A stretch of DNA of 64,000 nucleotides from Heloderma charlesbogerti (taxonomy: Eukaryota > Chordata > Lepidosauria > Squamata > Helodermatidae). Below the pieces are notes generated by a model. The model did no database searches and was not told where the DNA came from. It saw nothing but the letters and a program-made list of their open reading frames with translations. Location of the stretch: NCBI GenBank assembly GCA_026122225.1, contig JANEZZ010002355.1, positions 186,001 through 250,000 on the forward strand, given 5' to 3'. Below are positions 54,330 through 64,000 of this stretch, piece after piece; position 1 is the first letter of the stretch; the number at the start of each line of letters is the position of its first letter. The translations under genes and the position numbers were made by a program.

Positions 54330-54697
54330 AAGGCAAGCCTCCTCCCAAATGTACCTGCTGGGACCCTTAGGCCATCTTCAGAGCTCCTCTTCTAGGCATC
54401 CCCACCGAAGCAGACTAGGTGCATGGCTACAAGAGAGAGGGCCTTTTCAGTTGTGACACCCCATCTCTGGAATACCTTCCCCAAGGAGGCTAACCTGCCA
54501 ACTACATGGCTATCTTTTCAGTGTCAGGCAAAGACATTTCTCTTCTCTCAGGCATTGTAGATTTTAGACTTTTACATGTTTTACATTGTATTTTTGGCCT
54601 GCACTGTTTCGTATTGCATTTTTGTGATAGCTTTGTAATTTGCCCAAGGAACTTTGGTTATTGGGCAGATTAAAAATATAATTAATAAATAAATTCA
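54330..54697 (+). mobile_element. L2-like LINE, 3' end
   Basis: AGAGAGAGGGCCTTTTCAGT and CATCTCTGGAATACCTTCCC encode the usual C-terminal segment; the tail ends TTTGGTTATTGGGCAGATTA then AATTAATAAATAAA. Confidence 0.75.
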
Positions 54698-54988
54698 CAC
54701 CTTTCATCTTCTTTTTGCTCATAACACACCTGTGTGCTATGTATTCTTTCCATTTTAATGACTGGGGCTTGAGGCTGAGTCAGTGATTTACCCAGGGCCA
54801 TATCATGAGCCAAGAGGGGTCAAGAGGGGAATGTAAAGCCAGACTCTGTAGATTCAAGTCTGACATAGGCTGTTTTCTTGAGACAGTAAAGATAATTTCT
54901 TATGACTTCCCATGGTTGGCTCTTTACCTCTCTGCATAGCCACTGTGTTGCCTGTACACTATCATCTTGGATTTAATAACATATGCAT

Positions 54989-55125
54989 AAAGCAGCCTTC
55001 CCCAACTCAGTGCCCTCCAGATGTTTTGGATGTCCAACTCCCAGCAGCCACAGTCAATGTAGCTAATGTTCAGGAATGGTGGCTTTGTAGACCAAAACTA
55101 GGTACCAGGTTGGGGAAAACTGGCA
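54989..55125. mobile_element. P1 palindromic MITE
   Basis: GCAGCCTTCCCCAACTCAGT at left and TACCAGGTTGGGGAAAACTG at right. Confidence 0.7.
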
Positions 55126-55127
55126 TA

Positions 55128-55212
55128 GGAACACAAGGAATGGCTTGCTAGATCAGACTGAAATCCTATCTATTTCTAACAGAAGCCAGGCAGATGCCTC
55201 TGAAAGCTCACA
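55128..55212 (-). repeat. R1 interspersed repeat, copy 3
   Basis: GGAACACAAGGAATGGCTTG then CTAGATCAGACTGAAATCCT and GGCAGATGCCTCTGAAAGCT, inverted relative to 10545-10775. Confidence 0.45.
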
Positions 55213-55221
55213 GTGGCCTTC

Positions 55222-55332
55222 CCCTGGGACAGCGTAACCTAACCTGGTGCCTTCCATATCCATGCTGGCTGGGGATGATAGGAGTTGTAGTCCAACACAT
55301 CTGGAGGGCAGTGGATTGGGGAAGGTTGCCCT
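55222..55332. mobile_element. P1 palindromic MITE
   Basis: CCTAACCTGGTGCCTTCCAT at left and ACATCTGGAGGGCAGTGGAT then TGGGGAAGGTT at right. Second P1 within 250 bases. Confidence 0.7.
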
Positions 55333-55572
55333 ATGTTCATCTGCCTATGGCTACCAGACACATATGGGATTATCCAAGCTTTGGGAATCAAGCCTTGGTC
55401 AGGAGATAACAGCACTTTTAAGTTACAGCTTCAGACAGTTTGGAGAGGCATCTCAAATCTTCTTTGACCCCTGTGTCTGAGAAGCTGCTTCCAGAGTGAC
55501 TGACAGAAACTAATTAAAAATAAGTCAGCTTTACTGCAGATATTTCAGTGGTGTAGTGGAGTGCCAGGTCTA

Positions 55573-56135
55573 TATCAGGATTGAGCCCAGACTCTTTTCA
55601 GAGACCTTGGAATCAAAGTCAGAGTCAGAAGATGAGATGGACCAGGGAGCGGGGGAGGAAATTCCTCAAAGGGCTCCAGGAGACAGAGAAGAATCTTCTC
55701 AAGGGCAAGCTAATCAGTTAGAGTCAGGCACAGGTAACACTTCTCCTTCTGTGGGAACTGAGCAACTTGCAGAAGGGGAGGGGGAGAGCGTGGCAGATGC
55801 ATGGATCAGATGTTGATCTCAGTGGGCGGAACAAATGAAAGAATTCAGGTGGTCTACCAGGCTAGCCCATCACAGGAGGTCTATAGGGGTAGATCCTCCC
55901 TGAGGGAGGGACTGAGAAAGCCTTTCAAGTTATGTGCTGAAGTGTAATGTTAGATTTGCAATAACTATCCTACTGTAGTACATCTATCAGAGAGATCTTT
56001 AAAGTAAGCTGGTTAGGGTTGGGGCAGCTTAGTCAAGGAACTAGAATCTGAATTGCTGAAAGAGTGACTGTTTCTCATAATAAAGCCTATTGACCTGGAG
56101 ATCCAATCTTTGTTTGATGGCTACAAATCAGGAGG
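55573..56135 (+). mobile_element. LTR-like block, related to 60787-61344
   Basis: It starts TATCAGGATTGAGCCCAGAC, close to the TGTCAGGGCTTAGCCCAGGC start of the solo LTR. It shares GGGGGAGGAA and GAAGAATCTTCTCAAGGGC with it, and has AATAAAG at 56079-56085 near its 3' end. The far end and target duplication are unclear. An 86-codon acidic frame inside is of chance type. Confidence 0.5.
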
Positions 56136-56149
56136 GCTTGCTTTGTATT

Positions 56150-56385
56150 TCACTAGAACCTCAAGATCTACTAACTGGAACCACAAAAGCTATAATCTTA
56201 GTCTTGAAGAGCGCTGAGACCAGGAATTGGTTTTGAGTACCAGAACTGAATGGAGTCCTTCCAGACAAAACCTCACTCCTAGTTATCCCAAGCTTTCTTC
56301 ATTTCAGCAGTATAATTTAGGATGGGAGAGATATTATTCTGTTGATGCTATTGTTAAACAAGGAGGAGTACGAAATCCTTGCCAA
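56150..56385 (+). repeat. R2 interspersed repeat, copy 2
   Basis: TTTTGAGTACCAGAACTGAA, CTCACTCCTAGTTATCCCAA and GATGCTATTGTTAAACAAGG, in the same order as 7206-7478. Confidence 0.5.
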
Positions 56386-57300
56386 TCTATTTCAGATTGC
56401 CCAAATGTCTCCCAGTAGATCCTGACTTACCTTCCCCTCACCCCTGGTGTAGTATATGAGAGGACATCCTAACGGAATGTGATATGAAACAGCACTGTGG
56501 GAATAGATTAAGCAACACCAAGGTGCTTGGAGTAGGCAAGATGGACTAGATTTAAAAACAATTAAATCCATCAAAATAAAATCAAAATCTCTAAAAGAAC
56601 AGAAATCAAAAGAATCATCTCGCTGTGAATTAAGCAGGCACAAACATGTTTATAGAATTTGGCCCAGCGCTATAATCACCACACTGGGCTGGAGGAAACC
56701 TGGCATCGATGACAAAGCAGCACAGAATTTTTAATGGTCTGATGAAACATGTACTCAAATTGGTTATTATAGACATGACAAATCAGCTTGGAGCATTTAG
56801 TGTGGATTTTGATGGACTCTTGGGTTTGAGAGTGCTTGGCTCCTTTAAAGCATCTCAATAAATCCCCAGGTAGTGCTCTGTCTAGATGAGGGGTCATCAG
56901 CTATCTGCCACTAGGCCACGTCCAGCCCATTGAAGTATACTGGCTGGCCAGCTGATGGGCATTCTGGAGGTGCTGAGTGTTGTGACTCTATGGGCAAAGG
57001 GAAACCTTTGTTGACCTGCTACAAATCATCCAGCCAGTATTCAGCCAGATACCAATCTACTTTCTGCCCACTTCTGAACTAAATGATTAGGCTGGGCTGC
57101 TGGTAGTAGAGGGAGTCAGTGCCCCCAAGTGTGCACTAGGATCAAACTAGATGAAATATGTGAGATCCATGATCACATCTCCCAACGCTTCCTTTAAAAA
57201 TGCACCTGTCTCAGGGGATCAGTGGGTGGGAATGGGATTGGGGCTGCAGTAGTGGGGGAGTTTCCCCATCCCCCATCTTGTTTGCCTAATCTGAACTCCC
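56386..57300. other. Unassigned sequence
   Basis: No gene. GGGGTCATCAGCTATCTGCC near 56888 may be the start of a decayed hAT-G element. Confidence 0.35.
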
Positions 57301-57695
57301 TAGGGATGTATGGATTCTGTTAAATCCATCCTGTTTGTGTTTTGAAGATTGTCAGGCATTTTCTGTTTCACTCGCTCATTGGAGGAATCGGAAGTTTGTT
57401 AAACCGGAATTCCATTCCACTTGCATTAATTCACATTAGCACTCATTCGCATTAGTGCTAATATGCATCAGTGGATTAGCACAAGTGCACATCAGCACTA
57501 ATGCACACTTACACACATGCACATTGGTTATTGTGAACTAGTGCTAATGCAAATGAGCACAAATCCCCTCCAAAAGTGAAAAACTGGTCTGCAAGTCTGC
57601 AGAATCCATGAGACTCGGAAAAAGCCGGTCCGCAGGTCGGATTCATAGAAGTCTGAATTCATTTAAATCTGTTGTGGATTTCTCCGACATCCCTA
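57301..57695. mobile_element. hAT-A non-autonomous element
   Basis: Left end TAGGGATGTATGGATTC; right end inverted TAGGGATGTCGGAGAAATCC. Perfect target GAACTCCC at 57293-57300 and 57696-57703. The interior is built of short repeats of GCACTAATGCACA and GCTAATGCAAATGAGCAC type. Confidence 0.88.
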
Positions 57696-58671
57696 GAACT
57701 CCCCACTGCTCTGTTTCTATTTGTCGCACTGGGGAAAACATATGGGTAGCCACTTTAGCCCTTTCCCCAGCAGCTGCTTTAAAGGTGTTTTTTTTTTAAT
57801 GAAAATAAGAAATGTCAGGAGATCTGATCTGCGTCTCATCTAGTTTGGCATTTGCTCACTTGCTTTACTTGTGTGGGAGAAAGTAAAGGAGCTGCACTTA
57901 CAGAGCACAATTAGAGCAAGGGTAAAACCTGTTCTCTGGCCCTAGTAATCACAGCCAGTGAGAAGAACTAAATTCACTTCTATCTGCATAGCAGCATCCT
58001 GGGTTCTGTTTCTTGGTCACGCTAAAGTGTGATGGAATGCTAGAAAGTGGCATAGAATTGCCGTGCATATTATCACTCCCTCTAGCAGTGAACTCAGATG
58101 GTGAGTGTCAACAGGACTAGAGCCAAAATAGGTATCAGAATGCTCAGAGGAACCTGAAAGTTTGCAGGACACACACACACACACCCCCTTCCCCACAAAA
58201 CAGCACAGCCATAGAATCTTGTGTGTCAGCTGAAAAAGAAAAATGGAAACTTGAGTGCAGTGGGGAGAGTGGAATGTCCAACTTGGTGGGAATGGGAGTC
58301 AGAACCCTGAACAGTAGCATTCCTGTCAAGGAGAAGGATACACTACAGCGTTCTGTTGCATGTCTGACCCCACTTCCCAGCCCCCCACCATAAGGACAGA
58401 AGATGGCTCAGACTTATAGCCCCCCCCTTCCCTGAGCTCTAGTGCAGTTGAATCTGGCCCCTTGGCAGGTAGCCAGTGGCCAGCTACTCCACACACCATT
58501 TGCTGTGTTCATAGTAGGATGTGTGTGCATATGAAACTAGGCCACACTTATGGTGCCTACTGGTTACCCTGTCCCAAATGATCAAACCGGAAACAATTCA
58601 CAGAGCATTTTCATGCTTCCGAATCATTAATTGAGGCAGTCTATTATTTTTGTGGCTGTATGTACAACTAG
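57696..58671. other. Unassigned sequence
   Basis: A short (AC)n run at 58168-58184. No gene. Confidence 0.4.
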
Positions 58672-58930
58672 GGAAGTCATGAATGTCCAGTTGGGGGTCT
58701 GAGCTTGGCAGCTTCCCACCAGCTCGACCCCCAATGCCAGTCTGCAGACCCCCACACTTGCCCGGCTAGGCATGTACTGAGTCAGGCAAGCGTGGCAGTC
58801 CCCACTCCTCCGCCAAGCTGCCATTTTGAGGGAAATGGTGGCTTGGCTTTTTCTCTAAAGGCCAATTTTATGTAAATGGCAGCCATAAAGAGGCCCATTT
58901 ACACAACATTACAGGCTTAAATGCTCTGTT
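58672..58930. mobile_element. hAT-A-like element, partial
   Basis: Starts TAGGGAAGTCATGAATGTCC. Shares the CCATTTTGAGGGAAATGGTG and AATGGCAGCCATAAAG motifs with the copy at 24425. No right end seen. Confidence 0.5.
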
Positions 58931-59147
58931 TTATCAGGAATGTCAAACATACAGTATATGCCTGTAAACACAGAAAGGGCTGTTAAACTTTACGGTATGG
59001 CTGAAGAGGAAGGAGAGGGAAAAGGAGAAGAATTGCTAGTAAAAAAAGAGAATGCTTCTATTTCTAATAGATCCAAATATGAAAGCAGACGCACCAAGCA
59101 AGTGACGTCAAGATGTTTAACAGCTGGGAAAGACTTTATATTTTTAA

Positions 59148-59772
59148 TAGGACTGTGCACCGCTTCAGCCTGAAGCCCACATTCTGAGCCAAAGCGGGGC
59201 ACTTCAGGCCACTTCCGAGGCTAGGCGGAGGGGGCACAAAGCAGGTCGAGTCGCTCCGAAGTGCTTCGGTGGTGCTTTGGAGTGATCCAGAAGACCAGCC
59301 ATGCCACTGCCACCCAACCGCCAGCTCCTTAGCTGGGCCCTCAGGACGCACGCCGGCAGCCGTCTTCCTGTTCCAGGGAGCTGCCATTTTAAAAATTGCA
59401 ACTCTCTGTATTTCCGGAAATAGATCCTGCATAAATGGCGACTCCCTGGAACAGGAAGACAGCTGCTGGCACGCATCCTGAGGGCCTAGGAGCTGGTGGC
59501 AGCGGCAGTGACGGCAGCGGCAGCAACGATGACTCCCTGGAACAGGAAGGTGGCTGCTGGTGCATGTCCCGAAGGCCCAGGTAAGGAGTTAGGGGCTTGC
59601 GCAGCATGGCGGGGGGAGGGGCGAAGCAGGCTTCAGCCATCCGAATCCAGTTTCAGCTCTGGAGGCCGAAGTGGGTCGGGAGTCCCCCAACTCAGCTCGA
59701 ACCAAATTGGGCGCCCCTCAGAACCCCCGAAGCATCCCCCAAAGCAGATTGGGGGGTCCCTGCACAGCCCTA
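59148..59772. mobile_element. hAT-A non-autonomous element, longest copy
   Basis: Left end TAGGACTGTGCACCGCTTC; right end inverted TAGGGCTGTGCAGGGACC. Flanks ATTTTTAA (59140-59147) and ATTTTTTA (59773-59780) agree at seven of eight. GC-rich interior with CCCTGGAACAGGAAGACAGC and a second copy CCCTGGAACAGGAAGGTGGC, plus their complement near 59360. Confidence 0.8.
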
Positions 59773-59861
59773 ATTTTTTATATGGTTTAAAGCTTTGTTT
59801 CTATTGCTTCTAAGTCACCTTGCGTGTTGCAAACAGAAAAGAGGAGGAGGAGATGAAGCCA

Positions 59862-60030
59862 TCTTACAGTAAGTCAGATCCCATTATTCCACCTAGCTTG
59901 GTCCTGCCTCCTCTGACTAGCAGTGGCTCTCTTAGCATCTCAGGTGTTTCTCCAACCCTGTTACCTGAGATGCCAGGAATTAAGCCTTCTGCTTACAAAG
60001 CTCTGCTCTACTCCTGGGCTAAAGCTCCAA
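59862..60030 (-). mobile_element. tRNA-Ala-type SINE, decayed
   Basis: CCATCTTACAGTAAGTCAGA, TGAGATGCCAGGAATTAAGC and CTTCTGCTTACAAAGCTCTG follow the inverted order of the copy at 41911. Confidence 0.6.
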
Positions 60031-60269
60031 AGTAATAGATGAATGGGTAGACACAGCTATTAGCAGGATAAAAATCATCACATGCTGTTAGAACAACTGC
60101 AAAGAACAGCATGAAAATGAATTTTGAATGGTTCAACATTGTTTGAATATTCATTTTCTGATATATCTGCAAAGAGAAGACATCTTAAATAATGTCGCTT
60201 ATCCTGAGAGCCTCTTATATGGAATCCAAGGAAAGAGACACAAAAACAGAGGTCAGCCTCTTTCTCACT

Positions 60270-60400
60270 GGCCTGTAAATGTATTATTGTTTGGATTATA
60301 ATCCTACTCAGTACTTAATAGTTTTTGTATTGTACACCACTTTGATGATTTCTTTTGTTAAGCAGTATATACATTTATTAAATTAATAAATATATTTCAG
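60270..60400 (+). mobile_element. L2-like tail
   Basis: GTACACCACTTTGATGATTT, AAGCAGTATATACATTTATT, AAATTAATAAATA. Confidence 0.5.
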
Positions 60401-60469
60401 CAGTTAAATGATATATTTGTAATTAATTCAAATATGTAGAGGTTTTTGGGTCACTTCACTCCACATCCT

Positions 60470-60772
60470 AAGGAATCTGGGAATTCTCCCTAGTGAGACC
60501 CACTTGGTGCCAACATTATCATCTTTTTGGCAACAGGTTAAGACTTGCCTCTACTCCCAAGCATTTGATGACATATGACGGGCTTCTTAATTTTATTATT
60601 TTATCAGGTCTTGGTATTTTATTGTTAATTGTTTTTAGCTATTTTAAACTGTCTTAATATTTTGGATGTTTTCATCCCTGTTGTAAGATACATGGGGGGG
60701 AGGGTTCCTAAGAAAGGTACCTCCAATAAATCATCATCATCACCATCACCATCATCATCTAAAGTTCAACTT
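60470..60772 (+). mobile_element. L2-like 3' end with (ATC)n tail
   Basis: GGGAATTCTCCCTAGTGAGA then CACTTGGTGCC is the coding remnant; the 3' part ends CCAATAAATCATCATCATCA. Confidence 0.55.
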
Positions 60773-60786
60773 TAGCCTGAACTCGC

Positions 60787-61344
60787 TGTCTGTTTGATCA
60801 TCCTCCCCCTTGGCAAACAACAAAACAGAGACTCATAGTTCAAACTATTAGAGCTTTATTATGCTAACAGCAAGCCTTTTCACAATGCAGATTCAAGGAA
60901 GCTCCCAAACTGCCTCAGGCTCTAAACAACTATTCTGAGATCTCCATTAGGGAAGACAAGCTGCAGGATAGTGAAGTTGCCCATGGACACTGATGGTCAA
61001 CCTGCCTAAGCAGCTCCCTTCTACGTTGGTTTCTAAAGGTGGCTATCCTGGCAGAGCATCTTAGCCCTGTCCCTAACTCCGCCCGCTTCAACTTGCAATG
61101 CAGCTCTGGCATCGCTCAAGTCACACCCTCTTCCTCCTCCTCACAAACTTGGGTTCTCATGGTGGAAGGGGGAGGTGGCAACTCGGTCTGGGCCATCTGT
61201 TTGTCAAGGCCTTGGGAAGATTCTCTCCCAACACCTGGGGGCTATGGGGGAGGTTCCTCCCCCATTCTCTGATCTAGATGTTCCAGCTTTGATTCAGAAT
61301 TGGAATCCTCAGAAATCTCAAGGAGCCTGGGCTAAGCCCTGACA
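60787..61344 (-). mobile_element. Solo LTR of a retrotransposon
   Basis: 558 bases bounded by TG and CA: on its own strand it starts TGTCAGGGCTTAGCC and ends CAAACAGACA. AATAAA sits at 60855-60860 (plus strand TTTATT), near the 3' end as expected for the R region. The flanking 5-mers CTCGC (60782-60786) and CTCAC (61345-61349) differ by one CpG-type transition. No gag or pol sequence lies beside it, so the internal part was lost by recombination between two LTRs. Gypsy or endogenous retrovirus cannot be told apart here. Confidence 0.75.
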
Positions 61345-62239
61345 CTCACTGTAGCTCAACCCTGAAACATGTTTTAAATTTCAAGTCTTATCCAGGAATG
61401 CACAGAAATAACCAATATCTGCATTTGCACAGTATGCATGCCTGGGTATACATCTAGGAATAGAAGGCTGAGAGGATGTGACCCTGGGTAGGTCTAAACA
61501 CATCATTTTAGAGAATTAAGCAATGGACTTGCCCGATGAATGACCATCTCATGATCTTGCAACCAAGCAATACTGGTACTAAGAGGTTAGAGCTGTAGCA
61601 GATGGTAATTAATATTTATTTATTTACTACAATTTCATCCTGTTTTTCAGGCAGTTATTGTCTCTGAAAGTGACACACATCAAGGAAAAAAGAGTGGCGG
61701 GCCTCGCCATCAAGCTAACACACTAAAATGACAAGACACAGAAGGGAAAGGGAGTGGAGGGAAAAGGAAGCAAAGGGAGACCAGTTTTTCAAGGCCACAA
61801 AAGGTGGTGAGTTATGAGGGGAATTTAAATGCATTTCAGGCCAGGCTGATCTTCCCTTGCTGGTGTTCTTGCTTGAATAACAATTGGTGGCTCTTGTTCC
61901 TTTGGTCAATGGATGGGGCCAGAGTGTTCTTTCCCCTTCCTTCTGCAGTCCCAGAGCAACTAATTGACATGAGCCTTGTTCTTAAATAGCGAAAGTGCGA
62001 TGGCACCACAAACAGGAATGAGTCCCTGGAGTGTCCCTTGCATTGGCAAATCATTGCAGAAAATGTGCCCTTGAGGAACGATGTTCAGAAATGCGTTGAG
62101 CCTACCATTATATCTTTTTAAGCATCTTGAGTTTCCTCCTTCCTTTTCCTTGCTTTTAAAGACCTGACAAGGATGAAAAACTGAGATGTGGGAGCCAAGC
62201 ATAGTGTTCATCCACTATGCGGGATTCGATTATTTACGT
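61345..62239. other. Unassigned sequence
   Basis: 61605-61690 resembles an inverted SINE tail (TATTTATTTATTTACTACAA then TCATCCTGTTTTTCAGG). No gene. Confidence 0.35.
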
Positions 62240-62249
62240 TAGTGTAAGT

Positions 62250-62395
62250 GTGTGTGGCCCCAATTCAGATCAGGACCATGGTGCTCCAAGAAGGGGGGGG
62301 GATTTCAGCTTTTTCATCCTGAAATTCCACTCCCCCGTGTGGGTGGGGGTTTAAAAAAAGAAACAAAATGTCTCCATTTACACTAAAGTAAATAG
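62250..62395. repeat. R3 repeat
   Basis: AGATCAGGACCATGGTGCTC, AAGGGGGGGGGATTTCAGC and GGTGGGGGTTTAAAAAAAG follow the order of 37310-37440. Confidence 0.45.
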
Positions 62396-63265
62396 TACGT
62401 GCTTACAGTAAAGTAAATAATGCAATCACGCACAGCTCTGCTATGCATGATTTGATGAACATTTAGTCTGGCCTTGATTAGGCTCTGATTCACAGTCACA
62501 GGACAGTCCATCACCATAGATGCAGTCACAAACAGTTTATACGCTCATAGCTGGGGAGTAAAAAGTCATGGGGTAATCTAAAATTAGAGCCAATAGAATC
62601 CGTCAGGCAGGAATGGAGAAATGGAGAGAAGCGAGGCAGCAAAAGCTCCCTTTGGGACAGGGTCAGGAAAGACAAGCCCAGCCTCAGGTGAGATCAGACA
62701 AGGGATTGCAGAGCAATGCTGTGTAAGATATGACAAGGACTTGAAGAAATCAAAAGGAAGTTACATACAAGGACTACTATTGTGAGAACTTAACAAGACC
62801 TGAAAAAGTAGAATCTTCACACAGTTACATTCGCTCAACGCCATTAGTGCTGGCATTTCACTACCACTGGCTACTACCAAAGGCTTTTATTGTGAAATTG
62901 CACAGCCTCACTCATGGAATTTTACAGGCGGTCCAGACAACCTCCTTAATTTGCAGCTCTCTCATGTTTTCCCATTGCTTTTTCCGTCGTTTTTCTTGCC
63001 AGAAAAAGGAAGAAAAACCAGAATAGCTGCACAATGCCTTTGGATTTGTAGGGCTGGGAGCCCTCCATCTGGAAACACCCTTGGTCTCTAGGAAGAAGGA
63101 AGCAACTCAGAATATGAGAAGGTTTTTCTGAGGTCCCTCTCATGACTCTTGCCACATTAAAGGGAAAGGTTTCCCAGTGCTGGAACGTCAGCACTGTAGT
63201 TTCTGCTAATACTGTTGCAGGGTAATTATCAGAATGATTTCATTTACTGATAAACAATTCCTAAG
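62396..63265. other. Unassigned sequence
   Basis: No repeat recognised and no exon. Part of the least repeat-rich stretch of the right end. Confidence 0.4.
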
Positions 63266-63266
63266 C

Positions 63267-63299
<33 letters not shown>
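63266..63299. repeat. (AC)n microsatellite
   Basis: Sixteen AC units. Confidence 0.95.
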
Positions 63300-63301
<2 letters not shown>

Positions 63302-63735
63302 CAATTTTATTTTTGGAATGGAAACGAATGATCAGGTTTCTTTAAAATAGGAAACGCAGGTTGAGATTAGAAGTCCTTTCCCCCTTGTGGATGCTGTCAG
63401 ATTATCTAATTAAAAGAAACATGTGTTTTGATATTTCCCAAATGTACATATTTATATTTGCTTATGTTTTTAAAAGGTCAGATTTTTAAAAAATCTTGTG
63501 GAATATTCATTATGCTCAAGTCTACAGCTTCATATAGCCCCAACAGGATTCTTCCCATTTTACATTGAACATGCATAGAGCCCACCAGCCTTTCGCTATC
63601 CACATTTGGCATAACCTGTGAGGGAGCATGCATGCATACAAAATGTGTGTGCATAGACTCTGTGTACACACTCAGAATCTGGTGAATGAGCAGGTTCCCT
63701 GGTTGTGCATTGAGAGCCTATATACCAGCAATGAT
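63300..63735. other. Unassigned AT-rich sequence
   Basis: No gene or repeat recognised. Confidence 0.4.
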
Positions 63736-63737
63736 TT

Positions 63738-64000
63738 AACCATCTTCAGGCTGGGGGCCAAATTAATTTTGGAGAAGCTCTCAGGGATTGTATCCTAGTT
63801 GTGGGCCAGACCAATATACAAAAAAAATGCCCCCCCCAGTTCACTACCCTATTTGAAGGCAGCACATTCAGGGACCATTTTGGCCAGTTTTTGTGGCAGC
63901 AGGTGAAAGTTTGTGAAACGTTTGGGAGAAGTGACTTTGGCAGGGGCAGACATAGTGCTTTGTAAAGCTGCCCCTCTTCTTTTGTTAAACAGAATGTTCT
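63738..64000 (+). mobile_element. hAT-G-like element, runs to the window edge
   Basis: ACCATCTTCAGGCTGGGGGC then CAAATTAATTTTGGAGAAGC and GTGGGCCAGACCAATA resemble the interior of the hAT-G copies. Neither terminus is certain. Confidence 0.35.

Noticed and set aside
55556..55816. 86-codon acidic frame
   Set aside because: Lies in an LTR-like block; the composition follows GA-rich DNA and there is no partner frame such as gag or pol.

Overview
The window looks like intergenic DNA from a squamate reptile, most likely a lizard. The strongest evidence is a Sauria-type SINE ending in ACCTTT repeats (32620-32955), two RTE-BovB LINE copies, CR1 and L2 LINE tails, and many short palindromic DNA transposons of reptile type. 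No database was searched; family names come from recognised sequence features. I found no host protein-coding exon, tRNA, rRNA or CRISPR array in 64 kb. Every coding signal I could identify belongs to a retrotransposon. The species cannot be named from this sequence.

Left part (1-18000). L2 and CR1 tails, several hAT-like non-autonomous elements and unassigned sequence come first. A nearly full-length BovB LINE follows on the minus strand (10824-14086). Its endonuclease half is open, and the reverse transcriptase half is broken by one frameshift, one stop codon and a second frameshift near the C-terminus. SINEs and palindromic elements continue to about 18000, including a long inverted repeat at 17064-17335.

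Centre (18000-34000). An interleaved double inverted repeat (18006-18745) lies beside the only CpG-rich block (about 18770-19540), which carries a perfect TGACGTCA site and is the best promoter or enhancer candidate here. After that come clusters of palindromic MITEs, an LTR-like stretch split by a hAT element, a tRNA-Ala SINE split by another hAT element, an L2 3' fragment, and a DNA element split by the Sauria SINE.

Right part (34000-64000). A 5'-truncated BovB copy (37652-38640), more hAT-like families with 8-base target duplications, many P1 and P2 palindromes, several L2 tails, and a solo LTR (60787-61344) with a related LTR-like block in the opposite orientation (about 55573-56135).

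The labels below are mine. hAT-A has TAGGGATG ends. hAT-B has CAGTGGAGG ends. hAT-C has TAGGGTGGCCA ends. hAT-D has CAGGGCTGGC ends. hAT-E has CAGGGCCAGCC ends. hAT-F has CAGTGGTGTAGTG ends. hAT-G has CAGGGGTG ends followed by a GGGCCAGAT-type interior. P1, P2 and P3 are three palindromic families. No open reading frame for a DNA transposase is visible, so these elements must have been moved by a protein encoded elsewhere. The elements are nested, which gives a relative order of insertion: CR1 before hAT-A; tRNA-Ala SINE before hAT-B; P2 before P1 and hAT-G; hAT-F before the Sauria SINE.
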